Assembly (NCBI RefSeq): GCF_007859755.1
Contig: NZ_SJPF01000001.1
Coordinates: forward strand, 980,082 to 1,044,081
Length of the DNA stretch: 64,000 nt
Direction: 5' to 3'
Origin: Blastopirellula retiformator
Lineage (GTDB): Bacteria; Planctomycetota; Planctomycetia; Pirellulales; Pirellulaceae
Shown in pieces: positions 50,303 to 59,465 of the stretch. Under the pieces are notes generated by a model. That model was not told the DNA's origin. It saw only the letters and a program-made list of their open reading frames with translations, and did not search any database. A program made the position numbers and the translations under genes. The stretch's first letter is position 1; the number at the start of each line of letters is the position of its first letter.

Positions 50303-51646
50303 ATGAAAACGGATTGGAAGCGGGCATTGCTCGCTGTCGGCATGCTGGTCGGATCGACCGGTTTCGCCGTTGCTCAACAACCCGGCTACTACAATGCCGG
50401 TAAAGTGAGCTACGTTGGCGAAGCTGTCACCGTCAGCGATTGCGGATGTGCCACGGACACGGCTTGTGGCTGCGACACTTCCTGCGGTTGCAGCACGGGC
50501 TGCGACAGCTGCTGTGGAATCGATTGGTTCCCCTGCTGCGAACATGGCGATCAATGGCAGCTTTTTGGCACCAATGATTGCGGACTGACGATTGGTGGTT
50601 GGGTTTCGGCTGGCTTTTATGCCAACGCCGGCGGCGTGAAGTCGAACACGGGTAACGCCCCGGTTCCTTTCCGCGGCATCTCCAACACGCCGACGGTCGA
50701 TCAGGTTTGGATCTACGCCGAAAAGGCCGCGGACGCCGAAACCTACTGCTTCGACCTTGGTTATCGTGCTGACTTCGTCTGGGGCGCCGACGGTCCTGAC
50801 ACCCAAGCGTTTGGCTACGGTGATCGCTTCCGCTGGGACAACCGTTGGAACACCGCTCAAGACAGCGGAGACGGCACCGCTCTGTATGGCTCGGCCATTC
50901 CGCAGTTGTACATGACGGCCGCTTGGAGCGATTGGGAATTGAAGGTCGGTCACTTCTACACCACCATTGGTTACGAAGTCGTTACCGCTCCTGACAACTT
51001 CTTCTACTCGCACGCCTACACGATGAACTACGGCGAGCCGTTCACCCACACCGGCGCCATGCTGACCTACAGCGGCTTTGAAGACGTCACCTTCAATGGT
51101 GGTTGGGTTCAAGGTTGGGACACCGGTTTTGACAACTGGGAAGCTCAGCAGATGTTCCTGGGCGGCGTCAGCCTGACCCTGTCGGAAAAGGCGGCCCTGA
51201 CCTGGCAGTGCGTCGGCGGTTCGTTCGGTAAGAACGGCGGCGACAGCTACATGAACAGCTGGGTGTTCACCTACGATGTCGGTTGCGGTTGGAGCTATGT
51301 CTTCCAGCACGACCTTGGCACCCAGTACAACCTGACCGGTCAAGATCCGGAAGCGGTTTACTGGTACGGCATCAACCAGTACCTGTTCAAGGAAATCAAC
51401 GACTGCTGGAAGGTCGGTACCCGTATCGAATGGTTCGACGACGAAGACGGCGCCCGGGTCGGCAACGGCGGCGGCGACTACTATTCGTTCAGCATCGGCG
51501 CCAACTGGACTCCGAACGCCAACCTGATGGTTCGTCCGGAACTGCGTTGGGACAAGTTTGACAACAACGACGGCTCGACGCCGTTCTATGACGGCACGAA
51601 GGACAATGGCTTCTTCGGCGGCATGGACGTGATCTTCATGTACTAA
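50303..51646 (+). CDS. Outer-membrane porin-like protein with cysteine-rich N-terminus
   Basis: A 447-residue exported protein. Signal peptide: MKTDWKRALLAVGMLVGSTG to FAVAQ. After it comes a compact cysteine cluster: 12 Cys between residues 47 and 93 (47, 49, 55, 57, 61, 63, 67, 70, 71, 78, 79, 93). The rest has alternating aromatic/Gly strands with aromatic girdles (YTMNYGEPFTHTGAMLTYSG, then GWVQGWDTGFDNWE), as in the beta-barrel porin family often called BBP2/OmpL-like. The final residues DVIFMY match the aromatic end typical of barrels. The Cys cluster may be cross-linked or metal-bound. Codon use looks highly biased, in line with a major envelope protein. Confidence 0.82.
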   Translation: MKTDWKRALLAVGMLVGSTGFAVAQQPGYYNAGKVSYVGEAVTVSDCGCATDTACGCDTSCGCSTGCDSCCGIDWFPCCEHGDQWQLFGTNDCGLTIGGWVSAGFYANAGGVKSNTGNAPVPFRGISNTPTVDQVWIYAEKAADAETYCFDLGYRADFVWGADGPDTQAFGYGDRFRWDNRWNTAQDSGDGTALYGSAIPQLYMTAAWSDWELKVGHFYTTIGYEVVTAPDNFFYSHAYTMNYGEPFTHTGAMLTYSGFEDVTFNGGWVQGWDTGFDNWEAQQMFLGGVSLTLSEKAALTWQCVGGSFGKNGGDSYMNSWVFTYDVGCGWSYVFQHDLGTQYNLTGQDPEAVYWYGINQYLFKEINDCWKVGTRIEWFDDEDGARVGNGGGDYYSFSIGANWTPNANLMVRPELRWDKFDNNDGSTPFYDGTKDNGFFGGMDVIFMY

Positions 51647-51679
51647 GGTACGATCACGGGTTGTCTAACGACAAAACGA

Positions 51680-51713
51680 AAAAGCCGCCAGGGCCGTCCC
51701 CCTGGCGGCTTTT
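51680..51713 (+). terminator. Intrinsic terminator after the porin gene
   Basis: 13-bp stem AAAAGCCGCCAGG / CCTGGCGGCTTTT with an 8-nt loop and a T-rich tail (TTTTTTCG). Confidence 0.93.
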
Positions 51714-51782
51714 TTCGTTCTTGACGTAGACTAGAACTCAGCATCACCGCATCTCACTTCGATTTTCTTCCTCGCGAGACCG

Positions 51783-52328
51783 ATGGGCGATCTCAAACCT
51801 CCCCGCCATGTACTGCGGATTGTCGCCGCGTTTAGCCGTCATGCTGAGACGCTCGAGTTCGGTAAGTCGCAGCTTGCGTCGCACTGGGGCCCCGTAGCGC
51901 TAGCAAGTCCCCACTTCGACCTGGTCGAAACCAACTACTACGACGCCGAGATGGGCGCGGGCCTAAAAAAGTGCTTTTGGGCGTTCGCCCAGTTGGCCGA
52001 TAGTTCGACCTTGCCCGATTGGAAACGGCTTTCCAATGATCTGGAAGCCGATTGCCAGCGGCCGGGCGAGTGGCCCGAAAGCCGCCCGTTGAATCTTGAC
52101 CCCGGCTACATCACCGAGGCGAAGCTGGTGTTGGCGACCACCAAGGATCGTAGTCATCGGCTTTATCTGCGTGATGGGATCTTTGCGGAAGTGACTCTGC
52201 AGTACCATCAGAAGCATTGGACCGGCTTCCCGTGGACCTATCCCGACTATCAGCGGGCCGATTTTCAGGCCTTTTTTGACGAATGTCGCGGTTATCTGCG
52301 GCAGCAGCTGCGTCAAAACCCTGCGTAA
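51783..52328 (+). CDS. DUF4416 family protein
   Basis: A 181-residue soluble protein matching the DUF4416 pattern. The distinctive block NLDPGYITEAKLVLATTKD is followed by HRLYLRDGIFAEVTLQYHQK, then FPWTYPDYQ. The N-terminal part has the FDLVETNYYDAEMG block. No catalytic function is known. In other bacteria this domain is often found beside genes for polysaccharide or cell-envelope work. Here the WecA-like and O-antigen-ligase-like genes follow directly, but whether they are co-transcribed is unclear (85-base gap). Confidence 0.8.
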   Translation: MGDLKPPRHVLRIVAAFSRHAETLEFGKSQLASHWGPVALASPHFDLVETNYYDAEMGAGLKKCFWAFAQLADSSTLPDWKRLSNDLEADCQRPGEWPESRPLNLDPGYITEAKLVLATTKDRSHRLYLRDGIFAEVTLQYHQKHWTGFPWTYPDYQRADFQAFFDECRGYLRQQLRQNPA

Positions 52329-52412
52329 GCCGGGGGAGGTATAAGCGGCAGGCGATGCCAACTAAAATAGTAGCGAACTTGTCTTCTCGTCCCCTATTGA
52401 TCGGTTTCGCGC

Positions 52413-53576
52413 GTGACATGGAACCCGCTCGTCGCCATTTCGCTGATCGCCGCCGCGGTCATTCCCAGTTTTCTGTTTTCGCTGGTGGCGACCGCCATTG
52501 TTCGGGCCAATGCGCGAAAATGGGGATTGGTCGACGAGCCGAACGAACGCAAGGTTCATGTGACGCCAACTCCCTTAGGAGGCGGAATCGGCATCTGGGC
52601 TGGCCTGGTGACGACGCTTGCGCTCGCGCAATTGACAGTGGGCCTGGTCGGCAGCATCGAATTTTCGGAAGGATCGCTGCCGCCGATGATCGCTTCGTTG
52701 GTCGAAATGGCGCAGGCGCACTTCGACGGCTTCCTTCACCAGTCGCTCAAGCTGTGGGCGCTGGTCGCCGGAGCATCGATCTTGATGATCCTGGGACTGA
52801 TCGACGATCGGATTGGTTTGTCCTGGAGGATTCGCCTGGCGATGCAAATGGCGGTCGCAGCCGTATTTGTGATCGGCTTCGATTGGAAGCTCAGCTTCTA
52901 CGTCAATATCGTCTGGCTGCAGTACGTCGTCTCGATACTCTGGATTGTGGCGATGATCAACTCGTTCAACATGCTCGATAATATGGATGGGTTGTCGGCC
53001 GGGGTGGCGACGATCGCCGCTTCGATCATGGCCGCGGTTTTGTTGATCGCGCCTGATCCAAGTACGGCTGGGCCGCAGTTGTTTACCGCCGGGTTCCTGC
53101 TGGTGCTGACGGGCTCGATGCTCGGATTCTTGTGGCACAACCGTCCGCCGGCCAAGATCTTTATGGGGGACGCCGGCAGTTACTTGATTGGCTTTTGTAT
53201 CGCCATCATGACGATCATCGCCACGTTCGCCGGCTATGACGACAACTCGCGGCATGCGGTTCTCGCGCCGCTATGTATCCTGGCGGTGCCGCTGTTCGAT
53301 CTGATTACGGTGTTAGGGATTCGAATTCGCGAAGGCCGCAGCCCGTTTCAGCCTGACAAGAGTCATGTATCGCATCGGCTGGTGGAGCTTGGTTTTACCA
53401 AGACGCAGGCCGTGCTGACGATTTACCTGATGACGGCGACCTGCGGCTTCGGGGCGGTGCTGCTGCATCGGGTCGATTGGATTGGCGCTGTGGTCGTGAT
53501 GTTGATGGTATTTTGCGTGTTGGCGCTGATCGGCGTCATTGAATCGACCGCCCGTCGCTCTCGAAAAGATCCATGA
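52413..53576 (+). CDS. WecA/MraY-family undecaprenyl-phosphate sugar-1-phosphate transferase
   Basis: A 387-residue polytopic enzyme with about 10-11 membrane segments. It transfers GlcNAc-1-P or a related sugar phosphate to a polyprenyl phosphate carrier, starting an envelope polysaccharide. Signature loops are VDEPNERKVHVTPTPLGGGI (Asp-rich start), GLIDDRIGLSW, the Mg-binding NMLDNMDGLSAG, and the C-terminal MGDAGSYLIGF with KSHVSHRLVELG (HRL). The start is GTG at 52413; no strong RBS and no earlier in-frame ATG. Its stop overlaps the ATG of the next gene by 4 nt, so the two are coupled. MraY itself is unlikely since no peptidoglycan genes are adjacent. Confidence 0.87.
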   Translation: MTWNPLVAISLIAAAVIPSFLFSLVATAIVRANARKWGLVDEPNERKVHVTPTPLGGGIGIWAGLVTTLALAQLTVGLVGSIEFSEGSLPPMIASLVEMAQAHFDGFLHQSLKLWALVAGASILMILGLIDDRIGLSWRIRLAMQMAVAAVFVIGFDWKLSFYVNIVWLQYVVSILWIVAMINSFNMLDNMDGLSAGVATIAASIMAAVLLIAPDPSTAGPQLFTAGFLLVLTGSMLGFLWHNRPPAKIFMGDAGSYLIGFCIAIMTIIATFAGYDDNSRHAVLAPLCILAVPLFDLITVLGIRIREGRSPFQPDKSHVSHRLVELGFTKTQAVLTIYLMTATCGFGAVLLHRVDWIGAVVVMLMVFCVLALIGVIESTARRSRKDP

Positions 53577-55825
53577 AACGCCGCAAGTCGACGTCAACTC
53601 GTTCCAGCGACACTGCGCCGCTGGCTGCCGATAGCGGCTCTGTCGCGTCGGTCAAATATCCGTGGATATCGCTGCTGCTGTGCGGGTATGTCGCCTGGTT
53701 GACGGCGCTAACGCCGCTGATTGGCAGCGAAGGCCCGCCTGGCCGCGGCGTCGAGTTGCCTTGGGTGGCGATGTGGTTGTGGGGTTTGGCGCTCTGGGGC
53801 GTCAGCGGCATTCTCAACGGGCAGCTGACGATTTATTGGTCGAAGTGGGAGTCTTTGCTGCTGGGGCTGGTCGCGTGGCTAGCGATTGGCGTACCGATGG
53901 TCGCCGGCAGCGGTGAAGTTCGCCCGGCGATCAACCAGTTTTGGACCTATGCCGCTCTGGTTGTCGCTTACTTTCTGTATCGCCAGCTGTTTCGCTCCGA
54001 CGTACGCAAGCGAGCGATCACGGCGGTCTTGGCCGCGACGGTAACCCTGTGTGCGACCTATGCGGTTTATCAATACCGTGTAGAAATCCCGCAGATGCAG
54101 GCCGACTATCAGGCGAATCCGGAAGAGGCCCGCCGCATCGCCGGAATTGTCGGCGACGCCGACGATCCACAGGTCAAGAACTTTGAGTCTCGGTTGATGA
54201 GCACCGAGCCTTCGTCAACGTTCACGCTGACCAATTCGTTGGCCGGTTTTCTGGCCGTCGGTTTGATCGTGACCGCCGGCATCGCGATCAGCCAGATGCG
54301 TGAGCGGGCTTTCTGGCAAGTCGCCGCTTTGGCGATCGTCGCATGCTTGTTGTGCGGCGCGCTCATCCTGACCAAGAGCCGCACCGCGGTCTTGGCGACG
54401 ATCGTCGGTATAGGGATGTGGGGCCTCTTGGCGAGCAGTCTGCGACGGCATCTGCCTTGGAAATATCTGGTGGGCGGCGTGTTGTTGATGGTGTTGGCGG
54501 TCGGCGGCGGATTTACCAGCGGGCTATTGGACCGAGAGGTATTCACCGAGGCGCCCAAGTCGATTCTGTACCGGTTGCAGTATTGGCAAGGGGCGCTTGA
54601 CGTAACGGTCGAACGCCCGTTGTTTGGGTGTGGGCTCGGCAACTTCCAATCGTTTTACCCGCGATACATGCCGGCGTCAGCCAGCGAAACAATTGCCGAT
54701 CCGCATAACTTTTTGCTGGAGATCGCCGCTTCGGCAGGCGTGCCGGCAATTTTGTTGTTTCTTGGTTTTGTCGCCGTCTGGCTGATGCGTTTTCCGACCG
54801 GCGCCCAGGAGAGCGAAGATGCAATTGGCGAAGATCAGCCGCCGGAAGCGACCGAAACCCAGAGCGTGATCGCGATCTATGGCGGCGCGGCGGCGGCGAT
54901 GTTGGTCGCGCCGATCGTTCGAGCGCTCATGCAGGAAGAGGCGCCGACCTGGGGGATTTGGCTCGGCGTGCCGTTGGCGGTGGTCGTGCTGGGGGCAACC
55001 TATCGCTGGGCGCAGCAGGGGAAATTCGATTGGCTGACGCTGCGGATCGCGGCGATCGTCTTGATGATCAACTTGTTGGCCGCCGGAGGCATCAGCTTTC
55101 CGTCGGTCGCGATCTGGCTATGGCTGATTTGGGGCCTCACATTTGGTGATGCCGACGACCGGACTTGGCGAAGCGATCGCTTTGCAATCCGGGCCGGGGC
55201 CGCAGGGGCGGCGGTTGTGCTGCTGTATGGGATGGCGTCGACGGCGCTCTTTCCGGTGTTGGCTTCTTATGGGCATTTCTACGACGCGATTGGGGCAAGT
55301 CTTCCGGCTCAGCAGCGACGCGAGGCGGAACTCGCTATGGACAAAGATCCTTACAGTGCCGAAGGCCCCCAACTGTTGGCCAATTCGTATCTACAGCATT
55401 GGAAGCAGCGACCCGATCCGCCGATCGTCGCTGGCGCCAAGCAAGCGGCCGAGGAAACGACGCGGCGTAGTCCGCGAAGTGCGACGCTGCAGAACTGGTT
55501 TGCCAACCAATACTGGGAACTCTACCAAAAGTACCAGGAGCCGGAGATTCTGGCGCTGGCGATTGAGCGGCAAGAGGCGGCCTGCCGTAACTTCCCCACT
55601 CGGGGGTATTTCCACGCCGAGCTTGCCCAAATGTACGCCGCCGCCGGACGAAAAGCGGACGCCGCGAAACAGGCGGCCGAGGCCCTCCGTTTGGACGGAA
55701 TGCACGACCATAGCGAGCTGAAGTTCGAAAATCGCACGTTCAGCGACGGTCGCTCGGTTTTGGCGGCCACGCAAGAACTGGCCGATCCGCCGCCGGAAGA
55801 GAAAAATCAAGCTTCCGAGCCCTAA
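53573..55825 (+). CDS. O-antigen ligase/polymerase-like protein with TPR tail
   Basis: A 750-residue protein. The first ~545 residues form a polytopic domain (about 12 segments) of the O-antigen ligase/Wzy family. The conserved periplasmic loop is RPLFGCGLGNFQSFYPRYMP followed by DPHNFLLEIAASAGVPA, with TKSRTAVLATIVGIG in the preceding helix. The last ~200 residues are soluble TPR-like helices (EAELAMDKDPYSAEGPQLLA; HAELAQMYAAAGRKADAAKQ). The ATG overlaps the upstream transferase gene. The pair most likely acts in one glycan pathway: initiation on the lipid carrier, then polymerisation or ligation at the outer face. TPR tails occur in some oligosaccharyl-type ligases and may bind the acceptor. 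Confidence 0.85.
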   Translation: MKRRKSTSTRSSDTAPLAADSGSVASVKYPWISLLLCGYVAWLTALTPLIGSEGPPGRGVELPWVAMWLWGLALWGVSGILNGQLTIYWSKWESLLLGLVAWLAIGVPMVAGSGEVRPAINQFWTYAALVVAYFLYRQLFRSDVRKRAITAVLAATVTLCATYAVYQYRVEIPQMQADYQANPEEARRIAGIVGDADDPQVKNFESRLMSTEPSSTFTLTNSLAGFLAVGLIVTAGIAISQMRERAFWQVAALAIVACLLCGALILTKSRTAVLATIVGIGMWGLLASSLRRHLPWKYLVGGVLLMVLAVGGGFTSGLLDREVFTEAPKSILYRLQYWQGALDVTVERPLFGCGLGNFQSFYPRYMPASASETIADPHNFLLEIAASAGVPAILLFLGFVAVWLMRFPTGAQESEDAIGEDQPPEATETQSVIAIYGGAAAAMLVAPIVRALMQEEAPTWGIWLGVPLAVVVLGATYRWAQQGKFDWLTLRIAAIVLMINLLAAGGISFPSVAIWLWLIWGLTFGDADDRTWRSDRFAIRAGAAGAAVVLLYGMASTALFPVLASYGHFYDAIGASLPAQQRREAELAMDKDPYSAEGPQLLANSYLQHWKQRPDPPIVAGAKQAAEETTRRSPRSATLQNWFANQYWELYQKYQEPEILALAIERQEAACRNFPTRGYFHAELAQMYAAAGRKADAAKQAAEALRLDGMHDHSELKFENRTFSDGRSVLAATQELADPPPEEKNQASEP

Positions 55826-55911
55826 TCGGGTTTGGCTCGGTTATCCTAGAAGAAGTCCTCGTCCTTTCGCCGATTCCGACGAAAACCTTCACGCCGCAGG
55901 AGATGAGTCCG

Positions 55912-57075
55912 ATGCGACCGGCACTTGTTCTGATCGCCAGCTTGTTGCTGGGCGTCGCCATTGGCGCCGCTTCCACGATTCCCCAATGGACCGCCACCAA
56001 CGATTTCGGCTCGATCAGCCATCCTGAGGTCAAGCGAGCCAGCTCGGCGGGTGAACCAATGCCCAAGGCGGTTGTCGTCGGTGACGCGATCTTTGAATTC
56101 GGCAAGATGAACGTCGACGCGACCGAGCGGCATACGTTCCAGATTCGCAATGACGGCGATGTGCCGCTGCAACTGGAAGAAGCCGGCACCACCTGCAAGT
56201 GTACGCTTAGCACGCTGGCCAAAAAGATGATCCCGCCCGGCGAGACGGTCGAAGTCGAATTGGAATGGCACCCGATCGCCTATGCCAACGAATTCACGCA
56301 AACCGCCACGCTGCGGACCAACGACCCGCGTCAACCCGAGTTGGAACTGAAGATCCATGGGGCCGTCGTCCGGGCGATCTACATGGAACCGAACGAAGTC
56401 AACTTCGGCCACGTGACCGCCGGAGACGAGCTTTCGGCCGCGGTGAAAGTCGTGTCGGTCGTCAGCGACGATTTCAAAGTGACCGGCGTCAAGATCACCG
56501 GCGACGAGACGGGGGAAGCGACCGCGAAGGTCGTTCCGCTAACCGCCGAAGAGTTAGAAGCGACCGAAGGTGGGCGCAGCGGCGACAAGGTCGAGATCTA
56601 TCTTCCCAAGGGCCTACCGATCGGCGCGACCAAGATGCGGGCCGAGATTTCGACCAACGATCCGAAGACCACGATGCTGACGCTGCTGATCTCGGTACAG
56701 ATCGGGGGCGACATTAACTTCATCTCGGCGGTCAAAATTGACCAAGACAAGAACGTCATGATGTTGGGGACCGTCTCGGGCGAAACCGGGAAAGAAGTGA
56801 AGGTCAATGTCTTGGTCAAAGGACCGCATCGCGACGAAACGGTTTTAAGCGTTGATAAGATCTTCCCTGATTTCCTACAGGTTGACCTCGGCGAACCGAA
56901 GAAGCTGAATCAGACCGCCGTCCTCTATCCGATGACTTTGAAGATTCCGCCCGGCACGGCGCCAGCATCGTATTTAGCTGGCAATACTGGGGAACTTGGA
57001 GAGATTCGCCTGGGTGTCAAGGGAAATCCACAAACCGAAGAAGTAAGCTTACGGCTCTATTTCGCGGTGGAGTAG
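55912..57075 (+). CDS. DUF1573 exported protein
   Basis: A 387-residue secreted protein. AGGAG ends immediately before an ATG at 55903, so the ATG at 55912 (nine-base spacing) is the better start. The signal peptide is MRPALVLIASLLLGVAIGAA. Then a DUF1573 Ig-like domain (HTFQIRNDGDVPLQLEE, AGTTCKCTLS, MIPPGETVEVEL) repeats as a weaker second and third Ig-like module. The Cys-x-Cys in the first repeat is the usual DUF1573 feature. Such proteins are common in Bacteroidetes and Planctomycetes as envelope or adhesive proteins. It precedes a lipoprotein cytochrome gene on the same strand, about 100 bases downstream. Confidence 0.82.
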   Translation: MRPALVLIASLLLGVAIGAASTIPQWTATNDFGSISHPEVKRASSAGEPMPKAVVVGDAIFEFGKMNVDATERHTFQIRNDGDVPLQLEEAGTTCKCTLSTLAKKMIPPGETVEVELEWHPIAYANEFTQTATLRTNDPRQPELELKIHGAVVRAIYMEPNEVNFGHVTAGDELSAAVKVVSVVSDDFKVTGVKITGDETGEATAKVVPLTAEELEATEGGRSGDKVEIYLPKGLPIGATKMRAEISTNDPKTTMLTLLISVQIGGDINFISAVKIDQDKNVMMLGTVSGETGKEVKVNVLVKGPHRDETVLSVDKIFPDFLQVDLGEPKKLNQTAVLYPMTLKIPPGTAPASYLAGNTGELGEIRLGVKGNPQTEEVSLRLYFAVE

Positions 57076-57178
57076 AACGGGCAAATCCGGTAGAAGAGTG
57101 GGATTGTTGACCCATTTTCGCCGGGGCGAGAGGAAGCTCTGCACTAAACCTGCACCATTCGGCACGCAAGGCCAATCT

Positions 57179-58861
57179 ATGTTGACGATCCCAGTCCGCA
57201 CTCTCCCAGCGATTCTGGCGTTGGTTTCGCTCTCGCTTCCGTTGTTTATTGGATGCGAAAAGCCGCAGCCTTCACAACCTGGCGAACCGCCCAAGCCGAA
57301 AGGCACCGAAGAAAAGCCGCCGGCCGAAACTTCCCCGGCTGAAACCCCGTCGGCAATGGACAAGGGAACAACGCCTCCGCCGGCCTTGAACCCGCCATTG
57401 AATCAAACGCCGGCCGAGACCAAGACGCCGGCCGAGACGGAAACGACCGAAGCCGCCGACCCACCGCCGCTGCCGGCTCGCGAGTTGTTCGCCGGCTGGG
57501 AAAAGCCGCGGTTGGCTCTCTTTCTAACGGGCGAGCAACATGGCTACATCGAACCCTGTGGCTGTACCGGTCTCACAAATCAAAAGGGTGGTCTTAACCG
57601 CCGGTTCACGTTCCTCAATCAACTTCGGAAAGACAAAGGCTGGGATGTCGTGGCGCTGGACGCCGGCAACCAGGTTCGTCGTTTCGGTCGCCAGGCTGAG
57701 ATCAAGTTCCAAACGACGGCCAATGCAATCAAGCAGATGGACTACGAGGTGATCACCTTCGGCCCCGATGACCTGCGGTTGTCGGTCGACGAAGTCTTTG
57801 TCGCCGTAGCGGACGAAGATCCGGAGAAGACCCGCTTTATGGCGGCCAATGCGAGTCTGCTAGGAGTCACGCCAAGCTATCGAATTATCGAGCAGGGCGG
57901 GTTGAAGATCGGCGTGACCGGCGTTTTTGGCGATCGCCGTCGCGACCAAGTCTCTAACAACGAAGTTGAATTCCAGGGGGCCGTGGAAGGCCTGGAAGCG
58001 GTTTGGCCCGAACTGGAAGCGGCAAAGTGCGATCTCTACGTCCTGCTGGCCAGTGCGTCGCTCGAAGAGAGCCGCGAGTATGCCCGTAAGTTCCCCGGCT
58101 TTCGCCTGATCGTGACCGCAGGCGGCGTCGGCGAGCCGACCTTGGAAATGGAAAAGATCGAAGGAACCGACGCCGAGATGGTGCAGGTCGGCGTGAAAGG
58201 AATGTTTGCCGGCGTGGTTGGTCTTTACGGCGATCAGGCGCAAGAGATGAAGTACGAACGGGTGCCGCTCGATTCGCGGTTCCCGGACTCCGATGAGATG
58301 ATGCAATTGCTGGCCAACTACCAGCAACAGCTCGAGGCGCTTGGTTGGGACGGTCTCGGCATCAAACCGATCGAACATCCGACCGGGCGCGAATTTGTTG
58401 GCAGCAACAAGTGCGGCGAGTGCCACTCGACCGCATTTGAGATCTGGGAGAATACGCCTCACTCGCATGCGACGCAAACGCTGGTTCATCCGCCAGAGCG
58501 GTACGAAGTGGCTCGGCACTTCGATCCCGAGTGCATCGCCTGCCACGTGGTGGGTTGGAACCAGTCGCAGTACGTGCCGTACAAGTCAGGCTATCTCTCG
58601 CTCGAAGAAACTCCGCTGATGCAAGGAGTCGGCTGCGAGAACTGCCACGGACCTGGCGCCACGCACGTTGCGGCGGAAGAGGGAGAGCTGATGCTGTCGG
58701 ACGAGGAAATTACCAAGCTCCGCCAAGACATGGTCTTGCCGCTGGACGCCGCTCGCCAAACCTGTATCAAGTGCCACGACATCGACAACAGCCCCGACTT
58801 CCACGTGAAGGGGGCGTTTGACGAGTATTGGGAACAGGTGGAGCACTACGGGAAGGATTAG
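57179..58861 (+). CDS. Lipoprotein fusion: 5'-nucleotidase-like domain plus multihaem cytochrome c554-like domain
   Basis: A 560-residue lipoprotein. The start at 57179 (AAGG upstream) gives a signal peptide ending LFIGC (Cys26), then a Pro/Glu/Thr linker of about 80 residues. Residues ~105-375 resemble the metallophosphatase domain of 5'-nucleotidases/SoxB-like proteins (LTGEQHGYIEPCGCTGLTNQ, VVALDAGNQVRR, YEVITFGPDDLRL). Residues ~400-560 are a cytochrome c554/c'-type domain with four CxxCH sites: CGECH, CIACH, CENCH and CIKCH, plus distal His residues (THSHATQ-like PHSHATQ). The metal-ligand His/Asp set in the first domain looks incomplete, so phosphatase activity is doubtful. Periplasmic electron transfer is the safest reading. 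Confidence 0.82.
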   Translation: MLTIPVRTLPAILALVSLSLPLFIGCEKPQPSQPGEPPKPKGTEEKPPAETSPAETPSAMDKGTTPPPALNPPLNQTPAETKTPAETETTEAADPPPLPARELFAGWEKPRLALFLTGEQHGYIEPCGCTGLTNQKGGLNRRFTFLNQLRKDKGWDVVALDAGNQVRRFGRQAEIKFQTTANAIKQMDYEVITFGPDDLRLSVDEVFVAVADEDPEKTRFMAANASLLGVTPSYRIIEQGGLKIGVTGVFGDRRRDQVSNNEVEFQGAVEGLEAVWPELEAAKCDLYVLLASASLEESREYARKFPGFRLIVTAGGVGEPTLEMEKIEGTDAEMVQVGVKGMFAGVVGLYGDQAQEMKYERVPLDSRFPDSDEMMQLLANYQQQLEALGWDGLGIKPIEHPTGREFVGSNKCGECHSTAFEIWENTPHSHATQTLVHPPERYEVARHFDPECIACHVVGWNQSQYVPYKSGYLSLEETPLMQGVGCENCHGPGATHVAAEEGELMLSDEEITKLRQDMVLPLDAARQTCIKCHDIDNSPDFHVKGAFDEYWEQVEHYGKD

Positions 58862-58875
58862 CGACTATCACGCCG

Positions 58876-59465
58876 ATGAATGACGTCCAAAAACCCAGTG
58901 TTGTCGTGATCGCCGGACCCAACGGGGCGGGAAACTCGACGCTGGCGCCCTTTCTGCTTCGAGACCACTTGGGTGTTTTGGAGTTCGTCAACGCGGATGT
59001 AATTGCTCACGGGTTATCCGCTTACGCGCCGGAAGCGGCGGCGTTTGAAGCAGGTCGAATTATGCTGACGCGGCTGCGAGAACTTGCCCAGCTGCGAAAA
59101 TCATTTGCCCTAGAGACGAAGCTTGCCACGCGTAGCTACGCAAGACGATCGACCGAATGGAAGGCTGCGGGATTTGAAAACCATTTGGTTTTTTTGGGTT
59201 GCCCAATGAAGAGACGGCGGTCCAGCGCGTTGCCGCTAGGGTGGCTCGAGGCGGACACAATATTCCAGAACCGACGATCCGTCGTCGCTATCGAACTGGA
59301 GTAAAGAATCTCGTCAAATTGTATATGCCTATTGTCGATAATTGGGACATAATCGATGGAGTAAGCGTTGCGAACAACGCGATCGTGAGTGGGGGCCGAA
59401 ACGGCAGAATCACCGTTCGAGACGATGCGACATGGAAAAAGATCCAAGAGATAGCGACGAGCTAA
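58876..59465 (+). pseudogene. Zeta-toxin-like kinase pseudogene (frameshift and P-loop mutation)
   Basis: A zeta-toxin/AAA-type kinase gene inactivated in two ways. Frame 1 begins MNDVQKPSVVVIAGPNGAGN and contains NADVIAHGLSAYAPEAAAFE. The P-loop reads GPNGAGNST instead of GPNGAGKST, so the catalytic Lys is Asn (AAC). The normal continuation (PNEETAVQRVAARVARGGHN) is found in another frame from 59199, the switch lying beside a run of seven T (59189-59195). Restoring one T next to G59196 would give FLWLPNEE, so a one-base deletion is inferred. The end (DATWKKIQEIATS) is preserved. It lies 14 bases after the cytochrome gene and overlaps the small gene downstream. Confidence 0.85.
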
